Of a stretch of DNA of 64,000 nt, positions 44,577 through 55,252 are shown in pieces; within the stretch, counting starts at the first letter, position 1; the number at the start of each line of letters is the position of its first letter. Source of the DNA: Sphingomonas oryzagri (GTDB lineage Bacteria > Pseudomonadota > Alphaproteobacteria > Sphingomonadales > Sphingomonadaceae). A model generated the notes under the pieces. That model was given only the letters and a program-made list of their open reading frames with translations, did no database searches and was not told where the DNA came from. The stretch spans positions 1 through 64,000 of the forward strand of contig NZ_JARYGZ010000002.1 in NCBI RefSeq assembly GCF_029906645.1. The letters run 5' to 3'. The position numbers and the translations under genes were made by a program.

Positions 44577-46871
44577 ATGGCAGTCCCCGTCCCCTCCCCC
44601 GCCGCCACCGCCGCCCGCGAGATCCTCACCCGGCTGCACGACGTGATGGCGGGGCGGACCAACGCCCAGTCCAAGCTCAACAACGTCGTCCAGATCATCG
44701 GCGAGGCGCTGACCAGCGAGGTCTGCTCGATATACCTGCTGCGCGAGGGCGTGCTGGAGCTGTTCGCGACGCGCGGGCTGGCGCAGGACGCCGTGCACGT
44801 CACCAAGCTGGCCTTCGGCGAGGGTCTGGTCGGCACCATCGCCAAGCATGTCGAGACGCTCAATCTCGACGAGGCGACCAGCCACCCCGAATTCGCCTAC
44901 AAGCCGGAAACGGGGGAAGACCTGTTCCACAGCTTCGCGGGCGTTCCGATCGTCCGGCGGGAGCGCGCGGTGGGCGTGCTGTGCGTCCAGCACGAGGCCA
45001 GCCGCCGCTACGACGATGTCGAGATCGAGGCGCTGCAGACGGTCGCGATGGTGCTCGCCGAGCTGATCGCGGCGGCCGGCCTGATCGACGAGAGCAGCGG
45101 CGGGGGCGCCGGCGCGCGCGACAACGGCCCGGCGCAGCTCACCGGCCTGAAGCTCGTCGATGGCATGGCAAGCGGCCACGCCGTCTTCCACCAGCCGCGC
45201 GTCGTGGTCGAGCATACCGTCGCCGAGGATGTCGAGGTCGAGCGGCAGCGCGTCTATTCCGCCTTCCGCCAGATGCGCGAGCAAATCGACCGCATGATGG
45301 GGCAGGCCGAGTTCGGCACGGCGGGCGAGCATCAGGAGGTGCTCGAGACCTACAAGATGTTCGCCTATGACGAGGGCTGGAGCCGCCGGATCAACGAGGC
45401 GATCAGCTCCGGCCTCACCGCCGAGGCCGCGATCGAGCGCGTGCAGCAGCGCCAGCGGATGCGGATGCGCGAGATTTCCGATCCGCTGCTCGCCGACCGG
45501 ATGCACGATCTGGAGGATCTTTCCAACCGGCTGCTGCGCATCGTCTCGGGCCAGCTCGGCACGGCGGCGCAGATGGGGCTGCGGCAGGATTCGATCCTGA
45601 TCGCGCGCAATCTCGGCCCCGCCGAACTGCTGGAATATGATCGTCGCCGGCTGAAGGGGGTGGTGCTGGAAGAAGGCTCGCTCACCGCGCACGTCACCAT
45701 CGTCGCGCGCGCCATGGGCATCCCCGTGCTGGGGCGGACCAAGGACGTGCGCCACATGGTCGCGGAAGGCGATCTGTTGCTTCTGGACACCGGCCAGCAA
45801 CGTGTCGTCGCCAGACCCACCGCCACCATGGAGGAGGCGTTCGAGGCCAAGCTCGCGGTCACGCAGAAGCGCCGCGCCGAATTCGCCGCGCTGCGCGACC
45901 AGCCGGCGCTGTCGAAGGATGGCGTGCGGGTGCAGCTGATGATGAACGCCGGCCTGCGCGACGACGTCGCCGCGCTCGACATCACCGGCGCCGACGGCAT
46001 CGGTCTGTTCCGCACCGAATTCCAGTTCCTCGTCTCCGCGACGCTCCCCCAGCGCGAGCGCCAGCAGCGGCTCTACAAGGACGTGATGGACGCCGCCGGG
46101 GATCGCCCGGTGATCTTCCGCACGGTCGACATCGGCGGCGACAAGGCGCTGCCCTACATGAAGACCGACGGCGAGGATGCGGTCGGCGAGGAAAATCCGG
46201 CGATGGGCTGGCGCGCGCTGCGCCTCGCGCTGGAACGCGACGCGCTGATGAAGGCGCAGGCGCGCGCTCTGCTGGAGGCGGCGGCCGGCCGCACTCTACA
46301 CATCATGTTCCCGATGGTGTCCGAACCGTGGGAATATGAAGCCGCGCGCGAGCTGGTAGAGCAGCAGCGCAAGTGGCTGGCGTCGCGCGGCAAGCTCGGG
46401 CCGGGCGCGGTGCGCTACGGCGCGATGCTGGAGGTGCCGGCGCTGGCCGAGATGCTCGACCAGCTGCTGCCGCGCCTCGATTTCCTGTCGATCGGCACCA
46501 ACGACCTCACCCAGTTTCTTTTCGCCGCCGATCGCGGCAATCCGCGCCTCGCCGAGCGATACGACTGGCTCTCGCCCGCGATCCTGCGCTTCCTTGCGCG
46601 CGTGGCGACGACCTGCCGCGAGGCTGGTGTGCCGGTCGGCGTCTGCGGAGAAATGGGCGGGCGGCCGCTGGAGGCACTCGCCCTGCTCGGCCTCGGCATC
46701 GATCGCCTGTCGATCACGCCGGCGGCGGTCGGCCCGGTGAAGGCGATGATCCGATCGCTCGACATCGGCGCGCTGCGCGAGGCGATGCCGCCATGGCTCG
46801 CCGAGGCGCCGCGCGATCTGCGCCAGCGGATCGAGAGCTGGGCGGAGAACCAGGGCGTACTGCTCGCCTGA
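44577..46871 (+). CDS. ptsP: Nitrogen-type phosphoenolpyruvate phosphotransferase EI
   Basis: PtsP transfers phosphate from phosphoenolpyruvate to NPr and so starts the nitrogen PTS signalling chain. The 764-residue chain has an N-terminal GAF domain (about 20-165), an EI helical part (about 190-330), the swivelling phosphohistidine domain with the active His in TAHVTIVAR near 372, and a TIM-barrel PEP-binding domain (GLFRTEFQFL and IGTNDLTQFLFA). The GAF sensor marks it as EI-Ntr. ptsN and ptsO are not in the window. A hairpin at 46874-46904 follows. Confidence 0.94.
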   Translation: MAVPVPSPAATAAREILTRLHDVMAGRTNAQSKLNNVVQIIGEALTSEVCSIYLLREGVLELFATRGLAQDAVHVTKLAFGEGLVGTIAKHVETLNLDEATSHPEFAYKPETGEDLFHSFAGVPIVRRERAVGVLCVQHEASRRYDDVEIEALQTVAMVLAELIAAAGLIDESSGGGAGARDNGPAQLTGLKLVDGMASGHAVFHQPRVVVEHTVAEDVEVERQRVYSAFRQMREQIDRMMGQAEFGTAGEHQEVLETYKMFAYDEGWSRRINEAISSGLTAEAAIERVQQRQRMRMREISDPLLADRMHDLEDLSNRLLRIVSGQLGTAAQMGLRQDSILIARNLGPAELLEYDRRRLKGVVLEEGSLTAHVTIVARAMGIPVLGRTKDVRHMVAEGDLLLLDTGQQRVVARPTATMEEAFEAKLAVTQKRRAEFAALRDQPALSKDGVRVQLMMNAGLRDDVAALDITGADGIGLFRTEFQFLVSATLPQRERQQRLYKDVMDAAGDRPVIFRTVDIGGDKALPYMKTDGEDAVGEENPAMGWRALRLALERDALMKAQARALLEAAAGRTLHIMFPMVSEPWEYEAARELVEQQRKWLASRGKLGPGAVRYGAMLEVPALAEMLDQLLPRLDFLSIGTNDLTQFLFAADRGNPRLAERYDWLSPAILRFLARVATTCREAGVPVGVCGEMGGRPLEALALLGLGIDRLSITPAAVGPVKAMIRSLDIGALREAMPPWLAEAPRDLRQRIESWAENQGVLLA

Positions 46872-46873
46872 TT

Positions 46874-46904
46874 CCGGCCGTCCGTGCGTGCCGCACGACC
46901 GGCC
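46874..46904. terminator. Hairpin after ptsP
   Basis: GTGCG/CGCAC is nested within CCGG/CCGG arms just past the ptsP stop codon, giving a compact GC-rich hairpin. No T-run follows, so it is a weak terminator candidate. Confidence 0.45.
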
Positions 46905-46934
46905 GCACGATCGTAACCGACTTCGTGCAGGCAT

Positions 46935-46963
46935 TTGACATTGGTTCGCGCCTGTTGCGTAAC
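46935..46963 (+). promoter_or_regulatory. Possible promoter of the RodZ-like gene
   Basis: A perfect TTGACA at 46935-46940 is followed, after 17 bases, by CGTAAC (46958-46963). The -10 box is poor. Start of the gene is about 53 bases on. Confidence 0.4.
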
Positions 46964-47015
46964 AGGACACGAGTTTGATCTGCGTTGTGTTGGGGCATCG
47001 CCCCGGCGGGGAGAC

Positions 47016-47990
47016 ATGATGGACGAAGCGGGCGAGCGGGCAGCGGACCCGATTGCTGAGGTGCCAACCACGGTGGGCGCGCGGCTGCGCGCGGCCCGCG
47101 AGGCGCGCGGGCAATCGCTGGAGGATATCGGCCGGCAGACCCGCGTTCCCGTGCGCCACCTCGTCCAGATCGAGGACGGGCGGCTGGATGGCCTGCCCGC
47201 CGCCCCTTACAGCGCCGGCTTCGTCAAATCCTATGCGCGCGCCGTCGATCTCGATCCGATCGAGGCGAGCCAGCAGTTCCGCGCCGAATTCGCCGCCGCC
47301 GCGCAGGCATCCCCGCGCGTCGCCTACGAGCCTTATGAACCGGCCGATCCGGTGCGCCTGCCGCCCCGCCTGCTCGCCTTCGTGGCGCTGGCGATCGCGA
47401 TCCTGCTGGTCGCGGGCTACGGCATCTGGCGCAGCGGCATCCTGACGGGCGAAGGTACCGACGAGCGCGCGCGGCTGGCGGCCAGCGGTGAGCCGATGGG
47501 GACGAGCGGCACGCCTGCCCCGGCGGCGGCCCAGCAGGCCGCGCCGAAGCCGGCAGTGCCGGTCGGCGGCGCGGTGCGCCTCACCGCCACGCAGGACACC
47601 TGGTTCGAGGTGACCGACAAGGCATCCGGCACGCGCCTCTACACCGGCGTGCTCAAGCAGGGCCAGGGCTGGGACGTACCGCCGTCGGCCGGCGATCCCG
47701 TGATCAAGACCGGCCGGCCCGAGGGTCTGACCGTCACGGTCGGCGGCCAACCGGTGGCGCCGCTCGGCCCGCCGGCGAAGACCGTGTCGAACGTCAGCCT
47801 CAAGGCCGCCTCGCTCGCCGCGCGCCCGGCGCCCGCTCCCTCGGCCGCCGTGCCGCCCGCGACCGCCAGTACGCCTCAGCCGCGCCGCAGCACACCGGTC
47901 GCCGCCACGGCCGCGACGCCGCCGGCCCTGATCCCGCCCGCCGCGATCGGCGAACCCGCCACCAGCTCCACGACCACGCCGCAACCGTAA
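47016..47990 (+). CDS. RodZ-like helix-turn-helix membrane protein
   Basis: A 324-residue protein with an N-terminal Xre-type HTH (LRAAREARGQSLEDIGRQTR through VKSYARAVDLDP), a single membrane segment near 116-140 and a C-terminal DUF4115 domain (ATQDTWFEVTD ... GLTVTVGG). This is the layout of RodZ, which connects MreB to the cell-wall machinery. The low-complexity Ala/Pro tail varies among relatives. ATG 47016 follows GGGGAGAC. It precedes cpoB by about 80 bases. Confidence 0.88.
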   Translation: MMDEAGERAADPIAEVPTTVGARLRAAREARGQSLEDIGRQTRVPVRHLVQIEDGRLDGLPAAPYSAGFVKSYARAVDLDPIEASQQFRAEFAAAAQASPRVAYEPYEPADPVRLPPRLLAFVALAIAILLVAGYGIWRSGILTGEGTDERARLAASGEPMGTSGTPAPAAAQQAAPKPAVPVGGAVRLTATQDTWFEVTDKASGTRLYTGVLKQGQGWDVPPSAGDPVIKTGRPEGLTVTVGGQPVAPLGPPAKTVSNVSLKAASLAARPAPAPSAAVPPATASTPQPRRSTPVAATAATPPALIPPAAIGEPATSSTTTPQP

Positions 47991-48071
47991 CCACATCCTT
48001 GTCGCTTCATCGTGGCGACAGCCGCGATTTCGGATAGGATGCGCGACGGACCACAATCAGGAACCTTGCCC

Positions 48072-49064
48072 ATGCGCCTGGCGATCATCGCCCTCCTCCT
48101 CGCCGGCACCGCCGCGCCCGCCTTCGCGCAGGACGGCTCGATCCCCGGCCGCGTCGACAAGCTGGAGCACGAGATGCGCGCGGTGCAGCGCAAGGTCTTC
48201 CCCGGCGCCAACCCCGATTATTTCGATCCGCAGATCGCGCCGCAGCAGGCGCCGCCGCCCGAAGTCGGCACGCCCGCCAATTCGGCGGTGAGCGATCTGT
48301 CGCAGCGCGTCTCGGCGCTGGAGCAGCAGGTCCAGCAGCTCACCAACCAGACCGAGGTGAACAACCATCGCCTCGATCTGCTGGAGCAGAACTATCAGAA
48401 GATGAAGGGCGACACCGATTATCGCCTGAACGCGCTGGAAGGCCATGGCGCGCCGCCCTCCCCGGCGCAGGGCGGCATGGTCGATGGTGGTCCGCCGCCC
48501 GGCGCCCCGGCGACCGTCTCCTCGTCCGATCCGAACGCCCCCGCCCCGTTCGGCCCCAAGGGGCGCAAGCCGGTGACGGGCACGCCCGCGCCGACCATGG
48601 GTGACGAGGCCGGCAACCAGGCGCCGCCCGCCGCCGGCCCGGCCGCGATGCCGGCGCTGACCAAGACCGGCGATCCGGCCGAGGACCAGTATATGCTGGG
48701 CTACACGCTGTGGACGCAGAAGCGCTACGCCGATGCCGAGACGCAGCTGAAGGCGGTCGTCGCCAAATATCCCAAGCACAAGCGCGCGAGCTACGCGCAG
48801 AACCTGCTCGGCCGCGCCTATATGGACGACGGCCAGCTTTCGGACGCGGCCAAGGCCTTCTACGCCAGCTACAAGCAGTTCCCGCGCGGCGAGCGCGCGC
48901 CGGACAGCCTCTATTATCTCGGCCAGACGCTCCAGCAGCTGAAGAAGACCAGCGACGCCTGCCAGGCCTATGGCGAGTTCGATGACGTCTACGGCGCCAC
49001 CGCCGCACCGGCGCTCAAGGCGCGCGTCAAGCAGGCGCAAGCGGATGCCAAGTGCGGGGCCTGA
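48072..49064 (+). CDS. cpoB: Cell division coordinator CpoB / YbgF
   Basis: CpoB links peptidoglycan synthesis to outer-membrane constriction with the Tol-Pal complex. The 330-residue protein has a signal peptide (MRLAIIALLLAGTAAPAFAQ), a coiled-coil YbgF trimerisation segment (residues about 70-120, with leucines in VSALEQQVQQLTNQ), a Pro/Ala linker and a TPR domain (from EDQYMLGYTLWTQKRYADAE). Tol-Pal genes are not in the window. It overlaps the tilS start. Confidence 0.93.
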   Translation: MRLAIIALLLAGTAAPAFAQDGSIPGRVDKLEHEMRAVQRKVFPGANPDYFDPQIAPQQAPPPEVGTPANSAVSDLSQRVSALEQQVQQLTNQTEVNNHRLDLLEQNYQKMKGDTDYRLNALEGHGAPPSPAQGGMVDGGPPPGAPATVSSSDPNAPAPFGPKGRKPVTGTPAPTMGDEAGNQAPPAAGPAAMPALTKTGDPAEDQYMLGYTLWTQKRYADAETQLKAVVAKYPKHKRASYAQNLLGRAYMDDGQLSDAAKAFYASYKQFPRGERAPDSLYYLGQTLQQLKKTSDACQAYGEFDDVYGATAAPALKARVKQAQADAKCGA

Positions 49065-50028
49065 CCCCGCCCTCGTAGAGCGGTTTCAGCGCGATCTGCG
49101 GAAATTGCTGAATTCTCCCCCTGGCGGGGGAGGATTTCGCATGGGCATCGCATTGTCCGGTGGACCGGACAGCCTCGCCCTGCTGATCCTCGCGGCGGCC
49201 GCCGGGCCGGCGATGGCGTTGACGGTCGATCACGGGCTGCGTGCGGACAGTGCTGCCGAGGCGGGGACGGCCGGCGCGGTCGCCGCCTCGCTCGGCGTGC
49301 CGCACCACATCGCCCGCGTATCCGTGGCCGATGGCGGCGAAGGCCTGCAGGGCGAGGCCCGCCGCGCACGTTATGCAGCACTCGGCGACTGGGCGCGGCG
49401 CGAGGGCCTTGCAGCCATCCTCACGGCTCACCACGCCGACGACCAGGCCGAGACCATGTTGATGCGCCTGTCGCGCGGCGCGGGGCTCTCCGGTCTTACC
49501 GGTATCCGCCCCGCCCGCCTGCTCGACGAGGACGATCCGGCGGGGCCGTGGCTGCTCCGCCCGCTGCTCGGCTGGCGCAAGGCGGAGCTGGAGGGGATCG
49601 TCGCGGCGGCGGGAATCACCCCGGCACGCGACCCGTCGAATCACAGCGACCGATTCGATCGCACCGCGGCCCGCGCGCTGCTCGCCGCCCACCCATGGCT
49701 CGACCCGATTCGATTTTCGTCGAGCGCCGACCATCTGCGCGACGCCGATACCGCGCTGGAAGCGACGACCGATCGCCTGCTCGCGGACGCCGTGTCGCTG
49801 TCCGGCGACACCGTCCGCCTCACCCCCGGCGATGCCCCGCGCGAGATCGTGCGGCGGGCGTTACGACGGCTGTTTTCCGGGCATTTCGGCGCCCATCCCG
49901 ACGGCCCCGGCCTCGATCGGTTGATGGCGACGCTGGCCACCGGCGGCACCGCCACGCTCGGCCCGGTGCTGGCCAAAGGTGGCCCGGTCTGGAGCCTCCG
50001 CCGCGCCCCGCCCCGTCGATCGACCTGA
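49045..50028 (+). CDS. tilS: tRNA(Ile) lysidine synthetase
   Basis: TilS modifies the wobble C of one tRNA-Ile so that it reads AUA. The 327-residue chain carries the PP-loop ATP-pyrophosphatase motif SGGPDS (38-43). It is short (E. coli 432 residues): the C-terminal tRNA-recognition domain is reduced. The start overlaps cpoB. Residues about 23-33 (LLNSPPGGGGF) are encoded by a small palindrome (49112-49135) and may be an insertion. Order cpoB-tilS-ftsH is conserved. Confidence 0.9.
   Translation: MPSAGPDPALVERFQRDLRKLLNSPPGGGGFRMGIALSGGPDSLALLILAAAAGPAMALTVDHGLRADSAAEAGTAGAVAASLGVPHHIARVSVADGGEGLQGEARRARYAALGDWARREGLAAILTAHHADDQAETMLMRLSRGAGLSGLTGIRPARLLDEDDPAGPWLLRPLLGWRKAELEGIVAAAGITPARDPSNHSDRFDRTAARALLAAHPWLDPIRFSSSADHLRDADTALEATTDRLLADAVSLSGDTVRLTPGDAPREIVRRALRRLFSGHFGAHPDGPGLDRLMATLATGGTATLGPVLAKGGPVWSLRRAPPRRST
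49112..49135. repeat. Small palindrome inside tilS
   Basis: ATTCTCCCCC and GGGGGAGGAT form a 10-bp stem with one mismatch around TGGC. It lies within the tilS reading frame just before the PP-loop. Its sequence recalls dispersed short palindromes of sphingomonads, but no other copy is in the window. Confidence 0.5.
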
Positions 50029-50054
50029 TCGACCCCGATACGCACGTTGTTCCA

Positions 50055-50084
50055 TTGCCATTAACCCCGCCGATCCTACATAAT
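50055..50084 (+). promoter_or_regulatory. Possible ftsH promoter
   Basis: TTGCCA and CATAAT are separated by 18 bases, ending 24 bases before the ftsH ATG. ftsH would thus be transcribed independently of tilS. Confidence 0.45.
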
Positions 50085-50108
50085 CACGGACCTCTATAGG
50101 GATCGGAC

Positions 50109-52085
<1,977 letters not shown>

Positions 52086-52166
52086 CGCGTTCGCAGATTT
52101 CGAGTTGTTCCGGGGGCCGGTGCAGCGATGCGCCGGCCCTCTTCGTTTTCGGGAGAATGCAGCGGG

Positions 52167-52736
52167 ATGGGTAGCTGGGATTGGCGCGCGATGGGTCAGG
52201 ATCGGCGGGTGCGCTGGCTCGGCGGGCTGCTCGCCGCCGCGATCGTGGTCGGCCTGATCGCGGCCTGGGCTTCGCGCGGCGAGTTCAAGGGCAAATATGC
52301 CGTCCCCGTTTTGGGCGCCGAGCATAACGACCTGGTCGCGCAGCAGCAGGCAGCCCCGCCTCCGCTTGTGCAACAGGAGTCACCGCCGGTGATCGCGCAA
52401 CGTCCGCCGAACGTCCGCCCGATCGATCCTCAGCCGCAATTGGCCGACGAGGACCAGGCAGCGCCGCAGGCCGACGATGGGGACGAGCCGAGCGACGCCG
52501 ACCGCATGGCCGGCGCGATCGACCGGGCGGCGCGCAAGGCGCTCGATCGGGGCGAGCCGGTCCGCTGGCACAAGGCCGGGCAGCGCGGCTATGTCGTGGT
52601 CAGCGACGCGCGCACTTATGGCGACCGCGAATGTCGCAACGTCTCCGCCACGATCAACAGCGACGACGGCCCCACCCAGTCCAGCTCGCATCTGTGGTGC
52701 ACCACGCCGGACGGCGACTGGGCACCGGCGGAGTAG
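52167..52736 (+). CDS. Small membrane-anchored protein, unknown
   Basis: A 189-residue protein with one membrane segment (about 16-34), a Gln/Pro-rich linker and a C-terminal compact part with three or four cysteines (GDRECRNVSAT, SSHLWCTTPDGDW), so it faces the periplasm. I recognise no family. Similar surface-lipoprotein-like modules occur in sphingomonads. The ATG at 52167 is preferred over 52128. It is a possible tail of the ftsH transcript, 82 bases on. Confidence 0.55.
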   Translation: MGSWDWRAMGQDRRVRWLGGLLAAAIVVGLIAAWASRGEFKGKYAVPVLGAEHNDLVAQQQAAPPPLVQQESPPVIAQRPPNVRPIDPQPQLADEDQAAPQADDGDEPSDADRMAGAIDRAARKALDRGEPVRWHKAGQRGYVVVSDARTYGDRECRNVSATINSDDGPTQSSSHLWCTTPDGDWAPAE

Positions 52737-52739
52737 GGC

Positions 52740-53405
52740 TCACCCTGCCGGCAGCAGGTCGCGGAAGCAGAAGCGGCCGCGCGTGACCGTCTCGCCCAGT
52801 ACGACCGGCACCGGATGCGCGAAGCAGGGGCCGTCGAACACGAAGCTGTGAAACTCGCCATTCTCGCCGCACGGATCGACCTCCGGGGGCAGATCGGCGA
52901 GCAACGCGCGATCGATCGAACGGCCCGCGAAACTCGCGTCCAGCCGATCCAGATCGACGCAGGAAATCGCCGCGCGGAAACCCGCATCCTCGAACCGCTC
53001 GACGAACGCCCGCGTATCTCGCCCCCACACCGGATACAGCGCGGCCATGCCGTTGCGTGCCATCAGGGTATCGCGATAGGCCCGGATGTCGGCGAGGAAG
53101 AGATCGCCGAACGCCACCGTCGCGCAGCCCGCGTCGCGATGCCCGGCGAGCGCCTCGCCCATCGCCGCCTCATAGACCTCGTTGGAACACTCGGCCGGGA
53201 TGAAGACTTCGTGCAGCGGCAACCCGAGCGCCTCCGCCTGCTGCGCCAGAAGGGAGCGGCGGACCCCATGGATGCTGATCCGGTCGTAATCGCGCGTCAC
53301 GGTGGTGATCAGGCCGACCACCTCATGATCGGGCGATCGCAGCAGTTCATCCAGCGCGACGCAGCTGTCCTTGCCCCCGCTCCACGACATCAGCACCTTG
53401 GTCAT
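52740..53405 (-). CDS. Dph6-related ATP pyrophosphatase
   Basis: A 221-residue PP-loop protein (SWSGGKDS near residue 7) of the Dph6/MJ0570-type ATP pyrophosphatase family; EFHSFVFDGP near the C-terminus is a family block. In eukaryotes and archaea the family amidates diphthine, but bacteria lack diphthamide, so this member acts on something else. It converges with the preceding gene and diverges from the methyltransferase-like gene. Confidence 0.85.
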   Translation of the reverse strand: MTKVLMSWSGGKDSCVALDELLRSPDHEVVGLITTVTRDYDRISIHGVRRSLLAQQAEALGLPLHEVFIPAECSNEVYEAAMGEALAGHRDAGCATVAFGDLFLADIRAYRDTLMARNGMAALYPVWGRDTRAFVERFEDAGFRAAISCVDLDRLDASFAGRSIDRALLADLPPEVDPCGENGEFHSFVFDGPCFAHPVPVVLGETVTRGRFCFRDLLPAG

Positions 53406-53469
53406 GCCCGTCCCATCGGGGATCGCACCGGGCTTGTCCATCGGCGGGGTTCGGGCGCACAGTCGGCCG

Positions 53470-54039
53470 ATGAGCATCGATCTGGTCGCGACCCTGCTGT
53501 GGTGGCTGTTCCTTCTCGGCTGGTGGGCGGCCGCGCTCTGGGTCGCGAAGGCGACGACCAAGGCACCGGCGGGACGCCGCCTCGCCTATTTCGCGGGCTT
53601 CGCGATCGGCTTCAGCCTGCTCTTCGCCGGCAACCACGCCGATGCGCGGACCAGCCCGACGCTCTGGCACGCGCCGCCTGCGCTCGACCTCGCGCTGCTG
53701 GCCGCCCAGCTCACCGCGTTGGCGTTCGCCTGGTGGGCGCGTGTCCATCTCGGCAAGCTCTGGTCCGGCATGTTGACACTGCGCGAAGGGCACAGGGTGG
53801 TGGACACCGGACCCTATGCGCTCGCCCGCCATCCGATCTACACGGCCTTCATCGCCGGATCGTGGTTCTACGCGCTGATCGAGGCAAAGCCGCTGCCGCT
53901 CGCCGGCGCCGCCATCCTCACCCTCGTCATGACGGTAAAGGCGAAGGAGGAGGAAAATTTCCTCCGCCGCGAGCTGGGTGCGACGGACTATGATGCCTAT
54001 GCGGCACGGGTCAGGATGCTGATCCCGCTGCCCCGATAA
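53470..54039 (+). CDS. Isoprenylcysteine methyltransferase-family membrane protein
   Basis: A 189-residue protein with five membrane segments and the signature of isoprenylcysteine carboxyl-methyltransferase/PEMT families in its second half: GPYALARHPIYTAF and EEENFLRRELGATDYDAYAARV. Substrate unknown; bacterial members methylate small lipophilic compounds. It diverges from the ATP-pyrophosphatase gene and converges with DUF3667. Confidence 0.8.
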   Translation: MSIDLVATLLWWLFLLGWWAAALWVAKATTKAPAGRRLAYFAGFAIGFSLLFAGNHADARTSPTLWHAPPALDLALLAAQLTALAFAWWARVHLGKLWSGMLTLREGHRVVDTGPYALARHPIYTAFIAGSWFYALIEAKPLPLAGAAILTLVMTVKAKEEENFLRRELGATDYDAYAARVRMLIPLPR

Positions 54040-54040
54040 C

Positions 54041-55153
54041 TCACTCCGCCTCCAGCCAGAGCAGGAAGACGAAAAAGAGCGAGCAGGTGATCGTCGTCAT
54101 CGTCAGCAACATGAAGGTGCGCCACGTCGCGCCGAAACGGCCGAGCCCGTAGGCGTACTTCAGATGCTTGTACATGTGGACCGGCGGCACGATCAGCCAT
54201 GCCAGCCACAGCCAGGCGGACGAGATGCCCACGATGTGCAGCGCGATCAGCCCGACCGCGAGCAGGGTCATGAAGCTCAGCGAATGGATCGCGAAAATGG
54301 CGTGGTCGTACATCCCCACGTCGCGCCGCCAGAAGAACATCAGCCAGATGAACGGCATCGAGATCGGGATAAGCGCCCAGCTATATTTGTAGGACGCCAT
54401 CTTCAGCTTGTAGGCGTAGAGCGCGCCATTCTCGTTGACGCCGCGGATCTGCCGATCGAGCCACGGGATGTCGCTGTGCCACTCCGCGTCGTTGCCATGG
54501 AGCAGGCCCTTGCCCGTGTCCGTCTGGATCTTTGCCGGAAGCTGCGCGGCAACGTTGGTCATCGCCTGCACGTCGGCCTGCTCGGCCTTGATCTTCTTGT
54601 CGATGTCGGCGGTATTGGCCTTGGGATCGGCGGCGAGCGCGTCGGCACGCTGCTTCTGCAATTTCGTCAGGTTGTCGGCGGATTGCTGAGCCGCCTTGCC
54701 CATCTCCACCTTGGCCTTGGCCATGCCGGCGGCCGCGCCCGACACGTCCGGCATGGCGAGCTTGTTCACCGCCGCGAACAGCAGGAAGACCGAGAAGAGG
54801 AACATCGCCATCGGCGTCACGAACTTCGCGCGCTCGCCATGGACGTAGCGCCGCGTGAGGTCGCCCGGATGCAGCGCCAGCATCGGCAGCGTGTTCCAGA
54901 ATTTGCCCTCGAAGTGGAAGACGCCGTGCAGGATGTCGTGGACGAGGCCCATCATGTTGCGATGGAGATGCCCGCTCTGCCCGCACTGCTGGCAGAAGGG
55001 GCCGGATCGCGTCGTCCCGCAATTGGGGCAGACGCCGCCCGCGCCGTCATGCGGGTCGTGCCCCGCCTCGCCGGTCGCCACGCCGCCGCGATCAACCTCG
55101 CGCGCGATGATGCCGCCGGTCAGGATGTCGCCGATGCCGTCCGCTTCGCCCAC
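54041..55153 (-). CDS. DUF3667 membrane protein with zinc ribbon
   Basis: This 370-residue protein begins with a cytoplasmic zinc ribbon (CPNCGTTRSGPFCQQCGQ, residues 42-59), followed by the DUF3667 block (HDILHGVFHFEGKFWNTLP) and about five membrane segments. Between the first and second segments is an unusual ~80-residue Ala/Lys/Gln-rich coiled-coil region (from AAGMAKAKVEMG to AAQLPAK) that would lie in the periplasm. Function unknown. Confidence 0.8.
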   Translation of the reverse strand: MGEADGIGDILTGGIIAREVDRGGVATGEAGHDPHDGAGGVCPNCGTTRSGPFCQQCGQSGHLHRNMMGLVHDILHGVFHFEGKFWNTLPMLALHPGDLTRRYVHGERAKFVTPMAMFLFSVFLLFAAVNKLAMPDVSGAAAGMAKAKVEMGKAAQQSADNLTKLQKQRADALAADPKANTADIDKKIKAEQADVQAMTNVAAQLPAKIQTDTGKGLLHGNDAEWHSDIPWLDRQIRGVNENGALYAYKLKMASYKYSWALIPISMPFIWLMFFWRRDVGMYDHAIFAIHSLSFMTLLAVGLIALHIVGISSAWLWLAWLIVPPVHMYKHLKYAYGLGRFGATWRTFMLLTMTTITCSLFFVFLLWLEAE

Positions 55154-55252
55154 GCGCTCAAACCCCTCGTTGCGCTATAGCAAGATAATACACGCAAAGG
55201 CGGAACGGTCGAGAGGGTGCCGAAACGCCCGAATCCTGCTACGCGCGGGGCC

